Part shown: one piece after another, positions 17,777 to 27,421 of the stretch
How the letters are laid out: each line of letters opens with the position of its first letter
Position numbering within the stretch: position 1 is the stretch's first letter
NCBI GenBank assembly: GCA_009777345.1
Contig: WRMB01000010.1
Coordinates: 1 to 64,000, forward strand
Source of the DNA: Micrococcales bacterium
GTDB taxonomy: Bacteria; Actinomycetota; Actinomycetes; Actinomycetales; Cellulomonadaceae
Reading direction: 5' to 3'
Length of the DNA stretch: 64,000 nt
Translations under genes and position numbers: made by a program
The notes under the pieces: generated by a model
What the model was told of the DNA's origin: nothing
What the model saw: the letters and a program-made list of their open reading frames with translations, nothing else
The model's database searches: none

Positions 17777-19435
17777 TCACCCCGCCCCCGACTCGTGGGG
17801 TTCGGCGGACGGCGTGGAGCCACCCGTCTTGGCCGGGCTGGCGGTTTCGGCAGGGTCGACCACCTCGGACGGGCCGGTGGCTCCGGCTGGGACCTCGGCT
17901 GCGCCGCTGGTCTGGACGGGAGGCTGCCAGCGCACGGCCACCACCGCCCCGGCGGCGACGGCGAGACCGAGGCTGCCGAGGATCCACACCGCATTGGGGG
18001 ACAGCGGGATGTCGCGCCACCACTCGACGTTCTGGTCGAGGTTGATGCCCTTGACGTCGAGGCCGGTGACCCACCGACGGATCCAGATGTTCAGGGTGGC
18101 CGACTGGACCAGCACCAGCATGGCCCAATAGCTCACCGCTGCCCGGGTCGACAGGTAGCAGCCCGTCCTGCCCGCCACGGGGACGAGCGTCACCCCCACT
18201 GCCGCGATGAGGAACGGCACCAGGTAGCGCGGCTGCATCCCGCTGGCCGCCCCCAGCGGACTGTTGCCCGCCTGGAGCAGCGCCAGCGGCGCTCCGAGCA
18301 GGGCACCGCCGGTCAGCGCCACCCCGACTGCTTTCTCCCACGTCATACCGCCCCTGAAGAGGCCGCACCACACCATGACGACAGCACCGACGAAGAGCAG
18401 GTCGCCCAAGATCGAGAACGTGCCCATGTCCAGGATGCCGCGCCACCACATATAGGTCATCCAGTCGGGCAGGTAGACGGCGTTCTCGAAGAACAGGCGC
18501 ACCGGGCCGGTCTGTGCGTCGTCGCCGTACCCTGCGAAACCTTCGGACACCGCGCTGGACTGTGACCCGGCGACGAACCCCGACAGACCGAGGCCGAGCA
18601 TCCCGAGCACCGTCAGCGCCGTGCCCCAGCGGGCCGCCAGCTGTTGCCGTCCGACGAGCTGCCGCCGGTGGACCAGGCACACGACGACGGTCACCAGCAC
18701 GGCGAGAGCGCCGGCGTCTGCCCGGGCGGCGGCGCACATGCCCGCGCCGAGCAGCGCTGTCACCGCCAGGCCGGCTCTGCGCCATCGTTCCTCGGCCCGG
18801 AACAGGCCGACCAGCGCGGCGAGGGTGGCGGTCACCCCCATGAAGGACCACGAGTCGGGAGCGACGGAGGAGACCAGGTAGGGGACCATCGGTACGGCAG
18901 TCGCGGCGACCGTCCAGACGAAGACGCGCCGTCCGACCGGTTCCAGCAGCACCAGGAGCGCGAAGACGATGGCGGCAGCGAGCGCACAGTTGACCAACCG
19001 GATGGTGAGCTCCATCTGGTTGACATCGTCGCTGCTGAAGATGTGCATGATGGCGTAGTAGGCGCCGGGGTACTCACCGAGGTTGACCCGGTCGGTCGCG
19101 ATGCGCGGCCCGTCGGGGCCTGCCCACCCGACGCACTCGCCCGATGCGTCCGTCCGCTCCAGGTAGCACAGGCGCGCGAGGATGTCCTGCGGCGCCTCGA
19201 CCATCGCCCGCCCGGTGGCGCTGTGGCCGACGACGGGGCACTGGCTGCTCCCTGGGTCGGGGCAGTAGATGCTGACCATGTGGTAGTCGTCGTCCGGTGT
19301 CGTGCCGAAAGGTGACGATACTGCCCAGGCGACCAGCCCCGTCAGCACACCCAGCGCTACGACGAACGCGGCGACCACGACAGTCTTTCGGGGGTGCCGC
19401 TCAGCGGCACGGGACAGCGTCCCCACGACCTTCAT
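17777..19435 (-). CDS. DUF2142-type polytopic membrane protein
   Basis: The 552-residue protein has one span at about 19-40 followed by the loop motif SSPFGTTPDDDYHMVSIYC, then a cysteine-containing extracytoplasmic loop (SQCPVVGHS, ARLCYLERTDASGECVGW) and about ten further spans. The 27.3-28.9-kb gene has the same layout (ASPIGSSPDENYHLTSVWC), so the two are paralogues. DUF2142 proteins sit in surface-polysaccharide loci and are thought to be GT-C-like transferases; the acidic PDDDYH loop fits, but the activity is inferred. The C-terminal tail is Pro/Ala/Thr-rich. It reads in the same direction as the ABC exporter genes, upstream of them. Confidence 0.75.
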   Translation of the reverse strand: MKVVGTLSRAAERHPRKTVVVAAFVVALGVLTGLVAWAVSSPFGTTPDDDYHMVSIYCPDPGSSQCPVVGHSATGRAMVEAPQDILARLCYLERTDASGECVGWAGPDGPRIATDRVNLGEYPGAYYAIMHIFSSDDVNQMELTIRLVNCALAAAIVFALLVLLEPVGRRVFVWTVAATAVPMVPYLVSSVAPDSWSFMGVTATLAALVGLFRAEERWRRAGLAVTALLGAGMCAAARADAGALAVLVTVVVCLVHRRQLVGRQQLAARWGTALTVLGMLGLGLSGFVAGSQSSAVSEGFAGYGDDAQTGPVRLFFENAVYLPDWMTYMWWRGILDMGTFSILGDLLFVGAVVMVWCGLFRGGMTWEKAVGVALTGGALLGAPLALLQAGNSPLGAASGMQPRYLVPFLIAAVGVTLVPVAGRTGCYLSTRAAVSYWAMLVLVQSATLNIWIRRWVTGLDVKGINLDQNVEWWRDIPLSPNAVWILGSLGLAVAAGAVVAVRWQPPVQTSGAAEVPAGATGPSEVVDPAETASPAKTGGSTPSAEPHESGAG

Positions 19436-19684
19436 CAGAGCTCTCTCTCGCAGCTGTCACCCCCTGGGACCCTGAGCGTAGCGTGGCCGCCGCCCGCCTG
19501 GACCTCGCCCGACCGCACCGGAGCACGGCTCGCACAGGTGGGCGGCTCGTGCGTGCGCCCACGGACCCGACCGGTGCTGTGTCATGATTCGACGGACGAG
19601 CCCGGTGCGCTGGCCTGTGCTCGACCCGCGCTGGAGCCGCCGAGACGCCTGTGCCTGCTGGCGTGACCACGAACGAGGAGACCG

Positions 19685-21844
19685 TTGGGGACACGACTGC
19701 CGAAGGCTTTCCGCAGAGACGGGGGCCTGCTCACGGACCGGCGCCTCCTCGCCTCCGCGGCCATCGTGGTGGGCGCCGTCCTCTTCGTCCTGGCGCTGCT
19801 CGCGGCGCCAGGAGATCCGATCGCCGGGGACTCCAAGACCGCCCTGGCCGGCGAGGGCCTGATCACGACGCTGGAACCCGGCGATGCGGTCGTGCAGACG
19901 ACGACGGCCGAGCACGACAGGCTCGCCGCCGTGGACCTCACCTTCGGCACCTATTTCGGCGAGGCACGCTGCACGCTGCGGGTCGAGGTGCGCGACGACG
20001 ACGGCGACCCACGCAGCGCCGAAGGACGTCTGCTGGTCGCGGACGAGGTCTCCTGCGCAGACGTCCCGGACTCCTCTCCGGTCCGGATCCAGTTCGAACC
20101 CCTGGAACGCTCCGCCGGCCTCTCCTACGACGTGGTCGTCCGTCGCACCGACCGCGGTCCGGGGCAGGGGGTGGCGGTCTGGGGTGCCGGGGCGCTCGAC
20201 GACACCCCTGCGGCCGTGGTGGACGGCCAGCCGGACGCGCGTACCGTGCTGCTCCGGTTGTCCTACGACCCCCAGCCGCGCTGGTGGGACCATCTGGGCA
20301 CGGTCGTGTCACGGATGGGCGTGTACGGCCCGGTGTGGGCTGCTCCTGGACCGTTCGGCGCGATGCTGCTGGTCATGATCGCGGGCCTGGCGGCCGTGCC
20401 GTGGTTGGTGCGTCGGCCTAGGGCGTTCCTCGTCCTGGTGTGCCTCCTCGCGCTGGCCCGCGGGCTGCTGTGGTCCGCGGTGCTGCCGCCGCTGTGGGGC
20501 ATGGACGAACCGGCTCATCTCTCCAACGTGCAGCACATCGCCGTGGAGCACCGCCTGCCAGGGCAGGCGGACGATGCGGTGTTCTCCGACCAGGTCCACC
20601 TCGCGTGGGAGAAGATGGCTCACTGGTCGTACAGCGACGACGGTGCCCGGGAGACGGTCCAGGAGGTCGGCGCCGCGTCGTCCGCCGGCGGCGGTGGCGG
20701 GCCGGCCAGTACGTACGCACCGCCCTACTACGCAGGTGGGGCGGCCTTCTACTCCCTGGGCGGTGACGACTTCTTCTCCACGGTGGCCGCAGTGCGGGTG
20801 TGGAGCGTGCTGCTCGGCGTCGCGGCAGCGGTCGTGCTCGTTCTGGTCGGCCGACGGCTGTTCCCGACCAGTCCGGTGGCGCAGACCGCGTTCGCCCTGG
20901 CCGGGATCCTGCAGCCGATGGCGGGGCATCAGTTCGCGATCGTCAACAACGACGCCTGGGTGATCCTGGCTGGCTTCGCGTCGTTCCTCGTCGCCCTGGC
21001 GCTCGCCGAACGAGGGAAGGCGCCGTGGCTGTCCTTGGGCGCAGGGCTGCTGCTGGGAGCCGCGGTGCTCGGCAAACCGTTCGGCGTGGCGGTCGCGGTC
21101 CCGCTGGTGGTGGGCTGGTTGATCGGGAAGGTACGCCACCGGGTCCGCTCGGTGCGGGTGCTGGTGACCGAGGGGGCGTTGGGAGCTGCTGGTCTCCTGG
21201 TGACGTACGGCACGTGGCTCGTCGTGGCCAGGCTGCTCGGCATCGCCGACCCGCAGGTGCCCTACGCCGACGGTGCGCGGTCCGTCTGGCGCTTCTTGTA
21301 CGCCCAGGTCGGCCCCGAGGCGTCCGCGCTGCGCAGGATGTGGGGCGACCAGCTGTGGGGAAACTTCGGCTGGATCCACATCCCGTACGGCTCGCCCGTC
21401 ACCTGGGCCTTGTTCGGCGGCGGTGTGCTGGTGGCGGTCGGCATGACGGGCTGGCTGGTCGTCGCGGTGCGGCGGTACTGGCCCAGGCGCGGTCCAGCGG
21501 CACCAGGAGAAGCGCCAGAGCAGCCTGAGCCAGGACGACCGGCAGCAGAGCAGCCGGTGGAGACCGATATCCGGCTCGCGGTCACAGCGGCGATGCTGCT
21601 TGGCATCGTGGTCGTCCTGTATGCCGCCGCATGGGTCTACTACCGTTCGAGCGGCCTCAACGACCTGCTCAGCGGTAGGTACGGGCTCTTGGCGCTGCCA
21701 GCGATACTGGCCGCGCCGCCGCTGCTGGCTCAACGGTTCGGCGGCCGACGCTCAGCGGTGGTCGTCGCCGTGGTGCTGGCTGTGGCGATGCTCTTGCTCC
21801 TGCTGGGAGGGTGGAACAACACGTTGCACACTTTCTACGGCTGA
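19685..21844 (+). CDS. Large polytopic membrane protein, DUF2142/GT-C-like
   Basis: The 719-residue product begins with a single span (about 22-40), then a ~150-residue extracytoplasmic beta-rich segment, then about 11 spans. The loop after an early multi-span segment reads LWGMDEPAHLSNVQHIA, the acidic loop typical of DUF2142 and GT-C proteins. The TTG start is supported by gaggag 4 bp upstream. It is transcribed divergently from the DUF2142 gene at 17.8 kb and is the first gene of a run that continues with two methyltransferase-like genes. The enzymatic role is inferred. Confidence 0.65.
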   Translation: MGTRLPKAFRRDGGLLTDRRLLASAAIVVGAVLFVLALLAAPGDPIAGDSKTALAGEGLITTLEPGDAVVQTTTAEHDRLAAVDLTFGTYFGEARCTLRVEVRDDDGDPRSAEGRLLVADEVSCADVPDSSPVRIQFEPLERSAGLSYDVVVRRTDRGPGQGVAVWGAGALDDTPAAVVDGQPDARTVLLRLSYDPQPRWWDHLGTVVSRMGVYGPVWAAPGPFGAMLLVMIAGLAAVPWLVRRPRAFLVLVCLLALARGLLWSAVLPPLWGMDEPAHLSNVQHIAVEHRLPGQADDAVFSDQVHLAWEKMAHWSYSDDGARETVQEVGAASSAGGGGGPASTYAPPYYAGGAAFYSLGGDDFFSTVAAVRVWSVLLGVAAAVVLVLVGRRLFPTSPVAQTAFALAGILQPMAGHQFAIVNNDAWVILAGFASFLVALALAERGKAPWLSLGAGLLLGAAVLGKPFGVAVAVPLVVGWLIGKVRHRVRSVRVLVTEGALGAAGLLVTYGTWLVVARLLGIADPQVPYADGARSVWRFLYAQVGPEASALRRMWGDQLWGNFGWIHIPYGSPVTWALFGGGVLVAVGMTGWLVVAVRRYWPRRGPAAPGEAPEQPEPGRPAAEQPVETDIRLAVTAAMLLGIVVVLYAAAWVYYRSSGLNDLLSGRYGLLALPAILAAPPLLAQRFGGRRSAVVVAVVLAVAMLLLLLGGWNNTLHTFYG

Positions 21845-21946
21845 AGGTGTCCGCCGACGATCGGACGACTGGTAGGTTGTCCGCTGCAGTGTGCCGGTCG
21901 TCGACGGCACAAGGCGTCGCACGCGGCACATGTTGACGGCAAGGGA

Positions 21947-22591
21947 GTGGCGGTGACACTCAGCGGTCGGTCCAGGTCTTCTCGCCGGGCGACCGACCGG
22001 GAGGCATCCCGGTCGACGACCTGGGACGTCGTGCTCCGGGCGCACCCGTGGGACGCGGTGATCGCCGTCGGAGCACCCGACACCGGTTTCGTCTCGTCGG
22101 CGGTCCCGCCCGACGCCGAGACGGTGGTCTTCGAACCGGACCAGACCGCGCGGGACGCCCTGGCGCACGCGCTCGACGCTCTGGGCACGGCTGCCAGGTT
22201 CGAGGCTGCGACGATCGTCGGCACCGACGACCCGGCGGCAGGCACCACCTCGCTGGACGGCTGTCTCGCCCACCGTGGCCACACCTCGGCCTGTCTGTGG
22301 GTCGACGTCGACGGCGGAGCCGTGCCCGTGCTGGCGGGCGGTGCCCGGTACCTCGGTCGGCTGTCTCGTCTGGCGGTGGTGGTCAACCCGGCCCGTGAGG
22401 ACCCGTCGTCGTTGCTGCACCTCGCCCGGTCCTGGCGGCTCTACCTGCACGACGTCCGGGTCCACCGGCTCGTCCGCCTGCCTGGCGACGACCCGTACCA
22501 CATCCAGGGGATGCTCGACGCGTCGTGGCTGGACTCGCGGCACGCCGTCGTGCTGCCGCGCCACCGGGACTGTGCCTGGAGGCCGCTTTGA
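21947..22591 (+). CDS. FkbM-like methyltransferase, reduced
   Basis: The 214-residue protein follows the FkbM-family order of motifs: AVIAVGAPDTGFVSSAVP in place of the VGANxGxYS loop, TVVFEPDQTARDAL for the acidic SAM-ribose site, TSLDGCLA, and LWVDVDGGAVPVLAGGARYL for the usual KxDVEGxExxVLxGA. Several conserved positions are altered (Asn of VGAN to Pro, Lys to Trp, Glu to Gly), so it may be inactive or divergent. It lies 102 bp after the large membrane protein and 130 bp before a second methyltransferase gene. A role in glycan O-methylation is inferred from locus and fold. Confidence 0.5.
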   Translation: MAVTLSGRSRSSRRATDREASRSTTWDVVLRAHPWDAVIAVGAPDTGFVSSAVPPDAETVVFEPDQTARDALAHALDALGTAARFEAATIVGTDDPAAGTTSLDGCLAHRGHTSACLWVDVDGGAVPVLAGGARYLGRLSRLAVVVNPAREDPSSLLHLARSWRLYLHDVRVHRLVRLPGDDPYHIQGMLDASWLDSRHAVVLPRHRDCAWRPL

Positions 22592-22721
22592 TCCTCGCCG
22601 TGCCTGTCGGCACCCCCCATCGGCTCGGTCGATCGGTCAGGCTCGCTCGGCGCTCGCCCCGGTCGGGTGCGAGACGCCCGCGTGACGGCTCCGGCGCGCT
22701 TCGAACACCATGGAGGTCATC

Positions 22722-24536
22722 ATGACCGTCGACTTCGAGTCCCTGGGCTACCACAAGACCCCTGCTGGGGTCTGGGCACGCGACGAGACGCCCGAGTTCG
22801 GGTACAGCGACGGTGACGAGACGGAGACCTGGTTGGCCCAGGTGATCCGCTCCGCGCCGGACATCAGCACCGGTTCCGACGATCTGGCCGCGCAGATCGT
22901 GGACTGGCCGTCTCTCTACCACCTGAGTCCCGCACGGGGGAACCTCTTCCACCCTCTCCTGCCGGTGCTCGAAGGCCCGGTGCTCGAGCTCGGTGCGGGA
23001 ATGGGGGCGATCACCCGGGTGCTCGGTGAGTCCGGGCTCGAGATCGTCTCGGTCGAGGGTTCTCGGCGGCGGGCAGAGATCTGTGCACAGCGCACGCGGG
23101 ACCTGCCGAACGTCTCCGTGGTCGCCGACACCATCCAGGGCTTCGGCCGACCGGCCACGTTCCCGACCGTCCTGCTCATCGGGGTCCTGGAGTACGCCCG
23201 GGTGTTCGGTCTGGACACCGACGGCGTCGACCCGGTCGACGTGCTGCTCGACCATGCCGCCGCGCTCGTCGGCGACCGCGGACAGCTGGTCGTCGCGATC
23301 GAGAACCAGCTGGGGCTGAAGTACCTGGCCGGGTTCCGCGAGGACCACGTCGGCCGACGGATGGTAGGTGTCGAAGGTCTCTACGGCGCCACGACACCGG
23401 TGACGTTCGGCCGGACCGAGCTGGCACAGCGTCTGGACCGGGCTGGGTTGGTGCACCGCCAGTGGTACTACCCGTTCCCCGACTACAAGCTCCCCAACGT
23501 CGTGCTGACGCACCGGGCCTTCGATCCCGCCAGCGGCTTCGACCCCGGCCCTCTCATCGTGGCGACGGCCCACGGCGACGGTCAAGAACCGGCGGTCACC
23601 ACGTTCGACCCTGAGCTGGCCTACGACGCCGTGCTGCGCAACGGGCTGATGCCAGCGCTGTCGAACTCCTTCCTGGTCCGGGCCAGCGCAAGCCCTGTGC
23701 CCGAGCCGGAAGAGCTGGGGTGGTACTTCGGCCCGACCGTCGTCTCGGCCGCCAAGCGCCTCACGTTCGTCGCGCACGACGGCGCGGTCGACGTCCGGAC
23801 CCACCGTCGCGCGACGGGAACCGAGGTCAGCCACCCCTATGCCGCAGGACGACCGTGGTCGGAGACCGTGCGTCGGATCGTCGCCGTGGACGGCTGGGGG
23901 CTGGCCGACCTCGAGCCGTGGTTCAGGTTCTGGGCACGCAGCGTCGGTCAGTTCTTCGGTGAGGAACGTCTCGAGGCTCACACCGTCCTGCCGCCCGAAG
24001 CCCTCGACGCGATCCCGCGCAACCTCATGGTCCATGAGGGCTCAGGTACGTTCATCGACCTGGACTGGCGGGTGTCCCACCCTCTGACCTTCGGTTTCCT
24101 CACCTTCCGAGCCCTTCTGTGGACTCTGCTCCCGATCCGGTGGCGGGGGGAGGCAGCCGAAGGCACGCCTACCACCGTCGGACAGCTGATGGTCGCGCTG
24201 GCTCCCGTCAGCGGGGTCGAGCTCGACTCGACCGCGCTGGAGCACTACTGGCAGACGGAGCACGCCTTCCAGGCTGACGTCGTCGGGCACCCGCCAGACG
24301 GCAGGCTCTCTCAGTTTCTCGACATCACGATCCCGGTGCGCCGGACCATCGACGATATCGTCGCGGTCTTCGAGCAGGACACCGACGTGATGCAGGCGCT
24401 GCGAGAGGAGCGCGACGACCTGCTGCTGTCGCTCGACGCCCGGGACGGCCTGCTCCGCAGCCAGCCGTCGGTGTTCCTGCCCCGGCTCCGAGCCTGGAAG
24501 CGACAGGTACAGAACCCGCGTGCCCGGCGCCGCTGA
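22722..24536 (+). CDS. SAM-dependent methyltransferase with long C-terminal extension
   Basis: I prefer the ATG at 22722 (604 residues) because ggaggt lies 4 bp upstream; the track ORF starts 12 bp earlier. The class I fold is at about 80-260: VLELGAGMGAITRVLGE (motif I), VSVEGSRRRAEICAQR, and VLLIGVLEYA for motif IV. The extension to about residue 560 contains YPFPDYKLPNVVLTHRAF and MPALSNSFLVRAS, a pattern seen in multi-domain methyltransferases of O-antigen-type loci. The last ~45 residues form a short coiled coil (LREERDDLLLSLDARDGLL) and a basic tail. It probably methylates a sugar or terminates a growing glycan; that is inference. Confidence 0.75.
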   Translation: MTVDFESLGYHKTPAGVWARDETPEFGYSDGDETETWLAQVIRSAPDISTGSDDLAAQIVDWPSLYHLSPARGNLFHPLLPVLEGPVLELGAGMGAITRVLGESGLEIVSVEGSRRRAEICAQRTRDLPNVSVVADTIQGFGRPATFPTVLLIGVLEYARVFGLDTDGVDPVDVLLDHAAALVGDRGQLVVAIENQLGLKYLAGFREDHVGRRMVGVEGLYGATTPVTFGRTELAQRLDRAGLVHRQWYYPFPDYKLPNVVLTHRAFDPASGFDPGPLIVATAHGDGQEPAVTTFDPELAYDAVLRNGLMPALSNSFLVRASASPVPEPEELGWYFGPTVVSAAKRLTFVAHDGAVDVRTHRRATGTEVSHPYAAGRPWSETVRRIVAVDGWGLADLEPWFRFWARSVGQFFGEERLEAHTVLPPEALDAIPRNLMVHEGSGTFIDLDWRVSHPLTFGFLTFRALLWTLLPIRWRGEAAEGTPTTVGQLMVALAPVSGVELDSTALEHYWQTEHAFQADVVGHPPDGRLSQFLDITIPVRRTIDDIVAVFEQDTDVMQALREERDDLLLSLDARDGLLRSQPSVFLPRLRAWKRQVQNPRARRR

Positions 24537-24653
24537 CGGCCATCGCTGCCGCAGACCCTGTCGGCGGCGGTCTTCCTAGAGCAGGTACCAGACTCCGTAG
24601 CTAAGGTGAACGGTGACCGCGGGGGAACGCGCCTGTCAGGGAAGAGTGATGTT

Positions 24654-25214
24654 GTGAGCGACGGCAGTGTCCTGCCCCAGCGCACCGTGCGCTGGGTGCT
24701 CGTCGGTGTCAGCGTGGTCGTGGTCGCCGGGCTGGCGCTGGTCGCCTGGTCCGGTGTCAGGCCCGGGACGTCGGCCGGTCAGAGTCCGGCTCCCACCACG
24801 GACCTCTCGGTACCCGCCTCGGCGGGCACCGTCTCGTCGGCCGAGCCGAGCCCTGCGGAGCCGCGACCCTGCTCGCAGGACGACCCCTGCGCGGACTCGC
24901 CGCTCCCGGTCGCGCCTGGTGCCGAGGTGGCGGTGCTCGTCACCTCCTCCGGCTGGGACCAGGCTCGGGGTGTGGCCTGGGTGGCGGCGGACGTCGGTGT
25001 GCTCGACCCGTCCGGCACCTGCACGGCGACCCTGCGCCGGGGCCAGACCCAGGTGGTCCAGGAGGCGTCGGCCGAACCGGGGCCCATGACGACCAGCTGC
25101 GCCGTCGAGGTCGACGGCGGTCGCCTGGGGGCCGGGGAGTGGCTGGTCGGTCTGTCGTATGTTTCCGGCCAGCACTCAGGTACAGCCGCTGAGGTGTCGA
25201 TCAAGATACCGTGA
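24654..25214 (+). CDS. Single-span membrane-anchored hypothetical protein
   Basis: The GTG at 24654 (186 residues) is chosen over the track start because agggaag lies about 8 bp upstream. One N-terminal span (VRWVLVGVSVVVVAGLALVAW) precedes a Pro/Ser/Ala-rich linker with two cysteines (RPCSQDDPCADS). The remainder is a small extracytoplasmic domain with a further Cys pair (GTCTATLRRGQ, TTSCAVEVDGG) that may be disulphide-bonded and Ig-like. Its stop overlaps the ATG of the next gene (TGATG), so it is probably co-translated with the LDTR-repeat protein. I do not recognise the family. Confidence 0.65.
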   Translation: MSDGSVLPQRTVRWVLVGVSVVVVAGLALVAWSGVRPGTSAGQSPAPTTDLSVPASAGTVSSAEPSPAEPRPCSQDDPCADSPLPVAPGAEVAVLVTSSGWDQARGVAWVAADVGVLDPSGTCTATLRRGQTQVVQEASAEPGPMTTSCAVEVDGGRLGAGEWLVGLSYVSGQHSGTAAEVSIKIP

Positions 25215-27421
25215 TGGCGACGACACGGATCTCGGCTGCCCGCACGACCCTGGCCGGTGCGGTGCTGGCACTGGTCCTGGCAACGGCGCTGGTCAGGCCC
25301 GCTCCAGCCGAGGCCACCCTGGCAGGTTTCGACGCCGGCAACATCATCTCCGACGGGGTCTTCTTCAACTCCGGGAGCATGACGGCGGCGCAGATCGACG
25401 CGTTCCTCGCCGCCAAGGGTGCCGCGTGCCAGCCGGGGGAGATGCCCTGCCTGAAGAACTACCGGCAGACCACGACGGACAAGCCGAAGGACACCAACTG
25501 CCCCGGTGGCTACAAGGGCGCGGCCAACGAGTCCGCCGGGCAGATCATCGCCAAGGTCGCGCAGGGCTGCGGGATCAACCCGCAGGTGCTGATCGTCACC
25601 CTGCAGAAAGAGCAGAGCCTGATCACCGGCACCAAGCCGGCCGTGTCGCGGTACAACAAGGCGATGGGCTTCGCCTGCCCCGACTCGACCGGGTGCGACT
25701 CGGCCTACTACGGCTTCTTCACCCAGGTCTACAAGGGTGCCTGGCAGCTGCAGAACTACACGCACAACCCCACCAGGTACGGCTACCGGGCCAAGGTCAC
25801 CAACCAGATCCTCTACCACCCCAACGCCGCGTGCGGCAAGAAGTCGGTGTACATCGCGAACCAGGCCACCGCGAACCTGTACATCTACACGCCGTACACC
25901 CCTAACGCCGCGTCGCTCGCCGCGAGCTTCGGTACCGGTGATGCCTGCTCGTCGTACGGGAACCGCAACTTCTACAACTACTTCACCGACTGGTTCGGGT
26001 CGACCACCGCCAACCGGGTGCCGGTCGGCACCGTCGAGACGGTCGAGGCGACAGCGGGCAAGATCGAGGTGGCGGGCTGGTCCTACGACCCCGACAGCAC
26101 CCAGGTGGTCCAGGTCGCGGTGTCGCTGGACGGCAAGACGGCGACCACCGTGGCCGCGTCGCAGCCCCGTGTCCTGCCGGGCAGGTCCGGCCCCGCCGGG
26201 TTCTCGGCGACGCTGACCGCGGCCGTGGGCGAGCACAGCGTGTGCGTGACCGCGCGGGACACGTCCTCGTCGACAGCGCTGGGCTGCTGGACGGTTTCCG
26301 TCGCACCGAAGGTCACACCCGCGACGTCTGCGACCGGTGTGGTCGTCGGCACGCCGACCAGGGTCGTCGACACCTGGACGCCCGACCTCAGCACGACCAC
26401 CAGGTGCTTCTCGACCCAGTCCGCGGGAGTGCCTGCCAGTGCCACCGGGGTGCTGCTCAACCTGGTCGCGGTCCGACCGAGCGCGCCCGGACACCTGGTG
26501 GTCTGGGCCGAGGGTTCGGCGCGACCGGTGGCATCGAACGTGAACTTCGAGGTCGGCCAGGACGTAGCGGCTGCTACCTGGGTCTCCGTGGGCCCGGGCG
26601 CGCGGTTGTGCGTGGCTGGGCGGGGCGGTTCTACCCGGGTGATCGTCGACGTCTCGGGCTACACGATGGCCGGTGCTCCGGTGGTCACCCAGGTGCCGAC
26701 CCGGCTGATGGACACGCGTGCCGCGTCCCGGGTCGGAACCCAGGGGGCGATCCCGGCCAAGAAAGCGGTCGACGTGGTCGTCGGCGGAAAGGCCGGTGTC
26801 CCGAGCGACGCCAAGGCGGTCGTCCTGACCGCTACTGTCGTCGACCCGGCAGTGCTGGGCCACCTGCGGATCTATCCGGCCCGGTCGACTCCGACGGACA
26901 CCTCGACGTTGAACTACGCCCCGGGGAAGACCAAGGCCAACGCCGTCGTCGTCGGTCTGACTGACGGCAAGATCTCGTTGTACTCCGTCTCTCTGCAACC
27001 GGTCGAGGTGGTGCTCGACGTCACGGGCTACGTGCCGGCCTCTGGTTCTGGGTACGTGCCGATCACCCCGTCCAGGATCCTCGACACGCGGTCTACCGCC
27101 CCGGCTAGCCTGCGGCCGTTCGGTGCGATGCGGACGGGCACCGTCAGTCTGGACGCGCGGCGACTGGGTGCGGTACCGGCCGGGGCCAAGGCGATCGTGG
27201 TCAACGTCACCGCTGTCGGGCCCAACTCGGTCGGCAACCTCTCCGTGCACGCGACCGGGCCGCGACCGTCAGGGTCGTCGTTGAACTACGTCGTCGGGCG
27301 GGACATCCCCAACCTGGTCGTCGTCCCTGTCGCCGCGAACGGCACTATCGCTCTGACCAACCAGCAGTCGACGGTCGGCAGCACCGACGTCGTCCTCGAC
27401 GTGCTCGGCTACTTCAGGTGA
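25214..27421 (+). CDS. Secreted protein with lysozyme-like N-terminus and LDTR repeats
   Basis: The start is ATG 25214 (TGATG overlap with the previous gene) or GTG 25211; the product is about 735 residues. A signal peptide (TTLAGAVLALVLATALVRPAPAEA) leads into a domain of about 220 residues beginning FDAGNIISDGVFFNSGSMTAAQIDAFL. This includes NPQVLIVTLQKEQSLITG, where the Glu is placed like the catalytic Glu of transglycosylase folds, and several Cys. A beta-sandwich (VEVAGWSYDPDS...) follows. Three modules then start with RVVDTWT, TRLMDTRA and VPITPSRILDTRS and end VIVDVSGY, VVLDVTGY and VVLDVLGYFR. The repeats match those of the amidase. Wall-associated location is likely; muralytic activity is inferred. 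Confidence 0.7.
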   Translation: MATTRISAARTTLAGAVLALVLATALVRPAPAEATLAGFDAGNIISDGVFFNSGSMTAAQIDAFLAAKGAACQPGEMPCLKNYRQTTTDKPKDTNCPGGYKGAANESAGQIIAKVAQGCGINPQVLIVTLQKEQSLITGTKPAVSRYNKAMGFACPDSTGCDSAYYGFFTQVYKGAWQLQNYTHNPTRYGYRAKVTNQILYHPNAACGKKSVYIANQATANLYIYTPYTPNAASLAASFGTGDACSSYGNRNFYNYFTDWFGSTTANRVPVGTVETVEATAGKIEVAGWSYDPDSTQVVQVAVSLDGKTATTVAASQPRVLPGRSGPAGFSATLTAAVGEHSVCVTARDTSSSTALGCWTVSVAPKVTPATSATGVVVGTPTRVVDTWTPDLSTTTRCFSTQSAGVPASATGVLLNLVAVRPSAPGHLVVWAEGSARPVASNVNFEVGQDVAAATWVSVGPGARLCVAGRGGSTRVIVDVSGYTMAGAPVVTQVPTRLMDTRAASRVGTQGAIPAKKAVDVVVGGKAGVPSDAKAVVLTATVVDPAVLGHLRIYPARSTPTDTSTLNYAPGKTKANAVVVGLTDGKISLYSVSLQPVEVVLDVTGYVPASGSGYVPITPSRILDTRSTAPASLRPFGAMRTGTVSLDARRLGAVPAGAKAIVVNVTAVGPNSVGNLSVHATGPRPSGSSLNYVVGRDIPNLVVVPVAANGTIALTNQQSTVGSTDVVLDVLGYFR

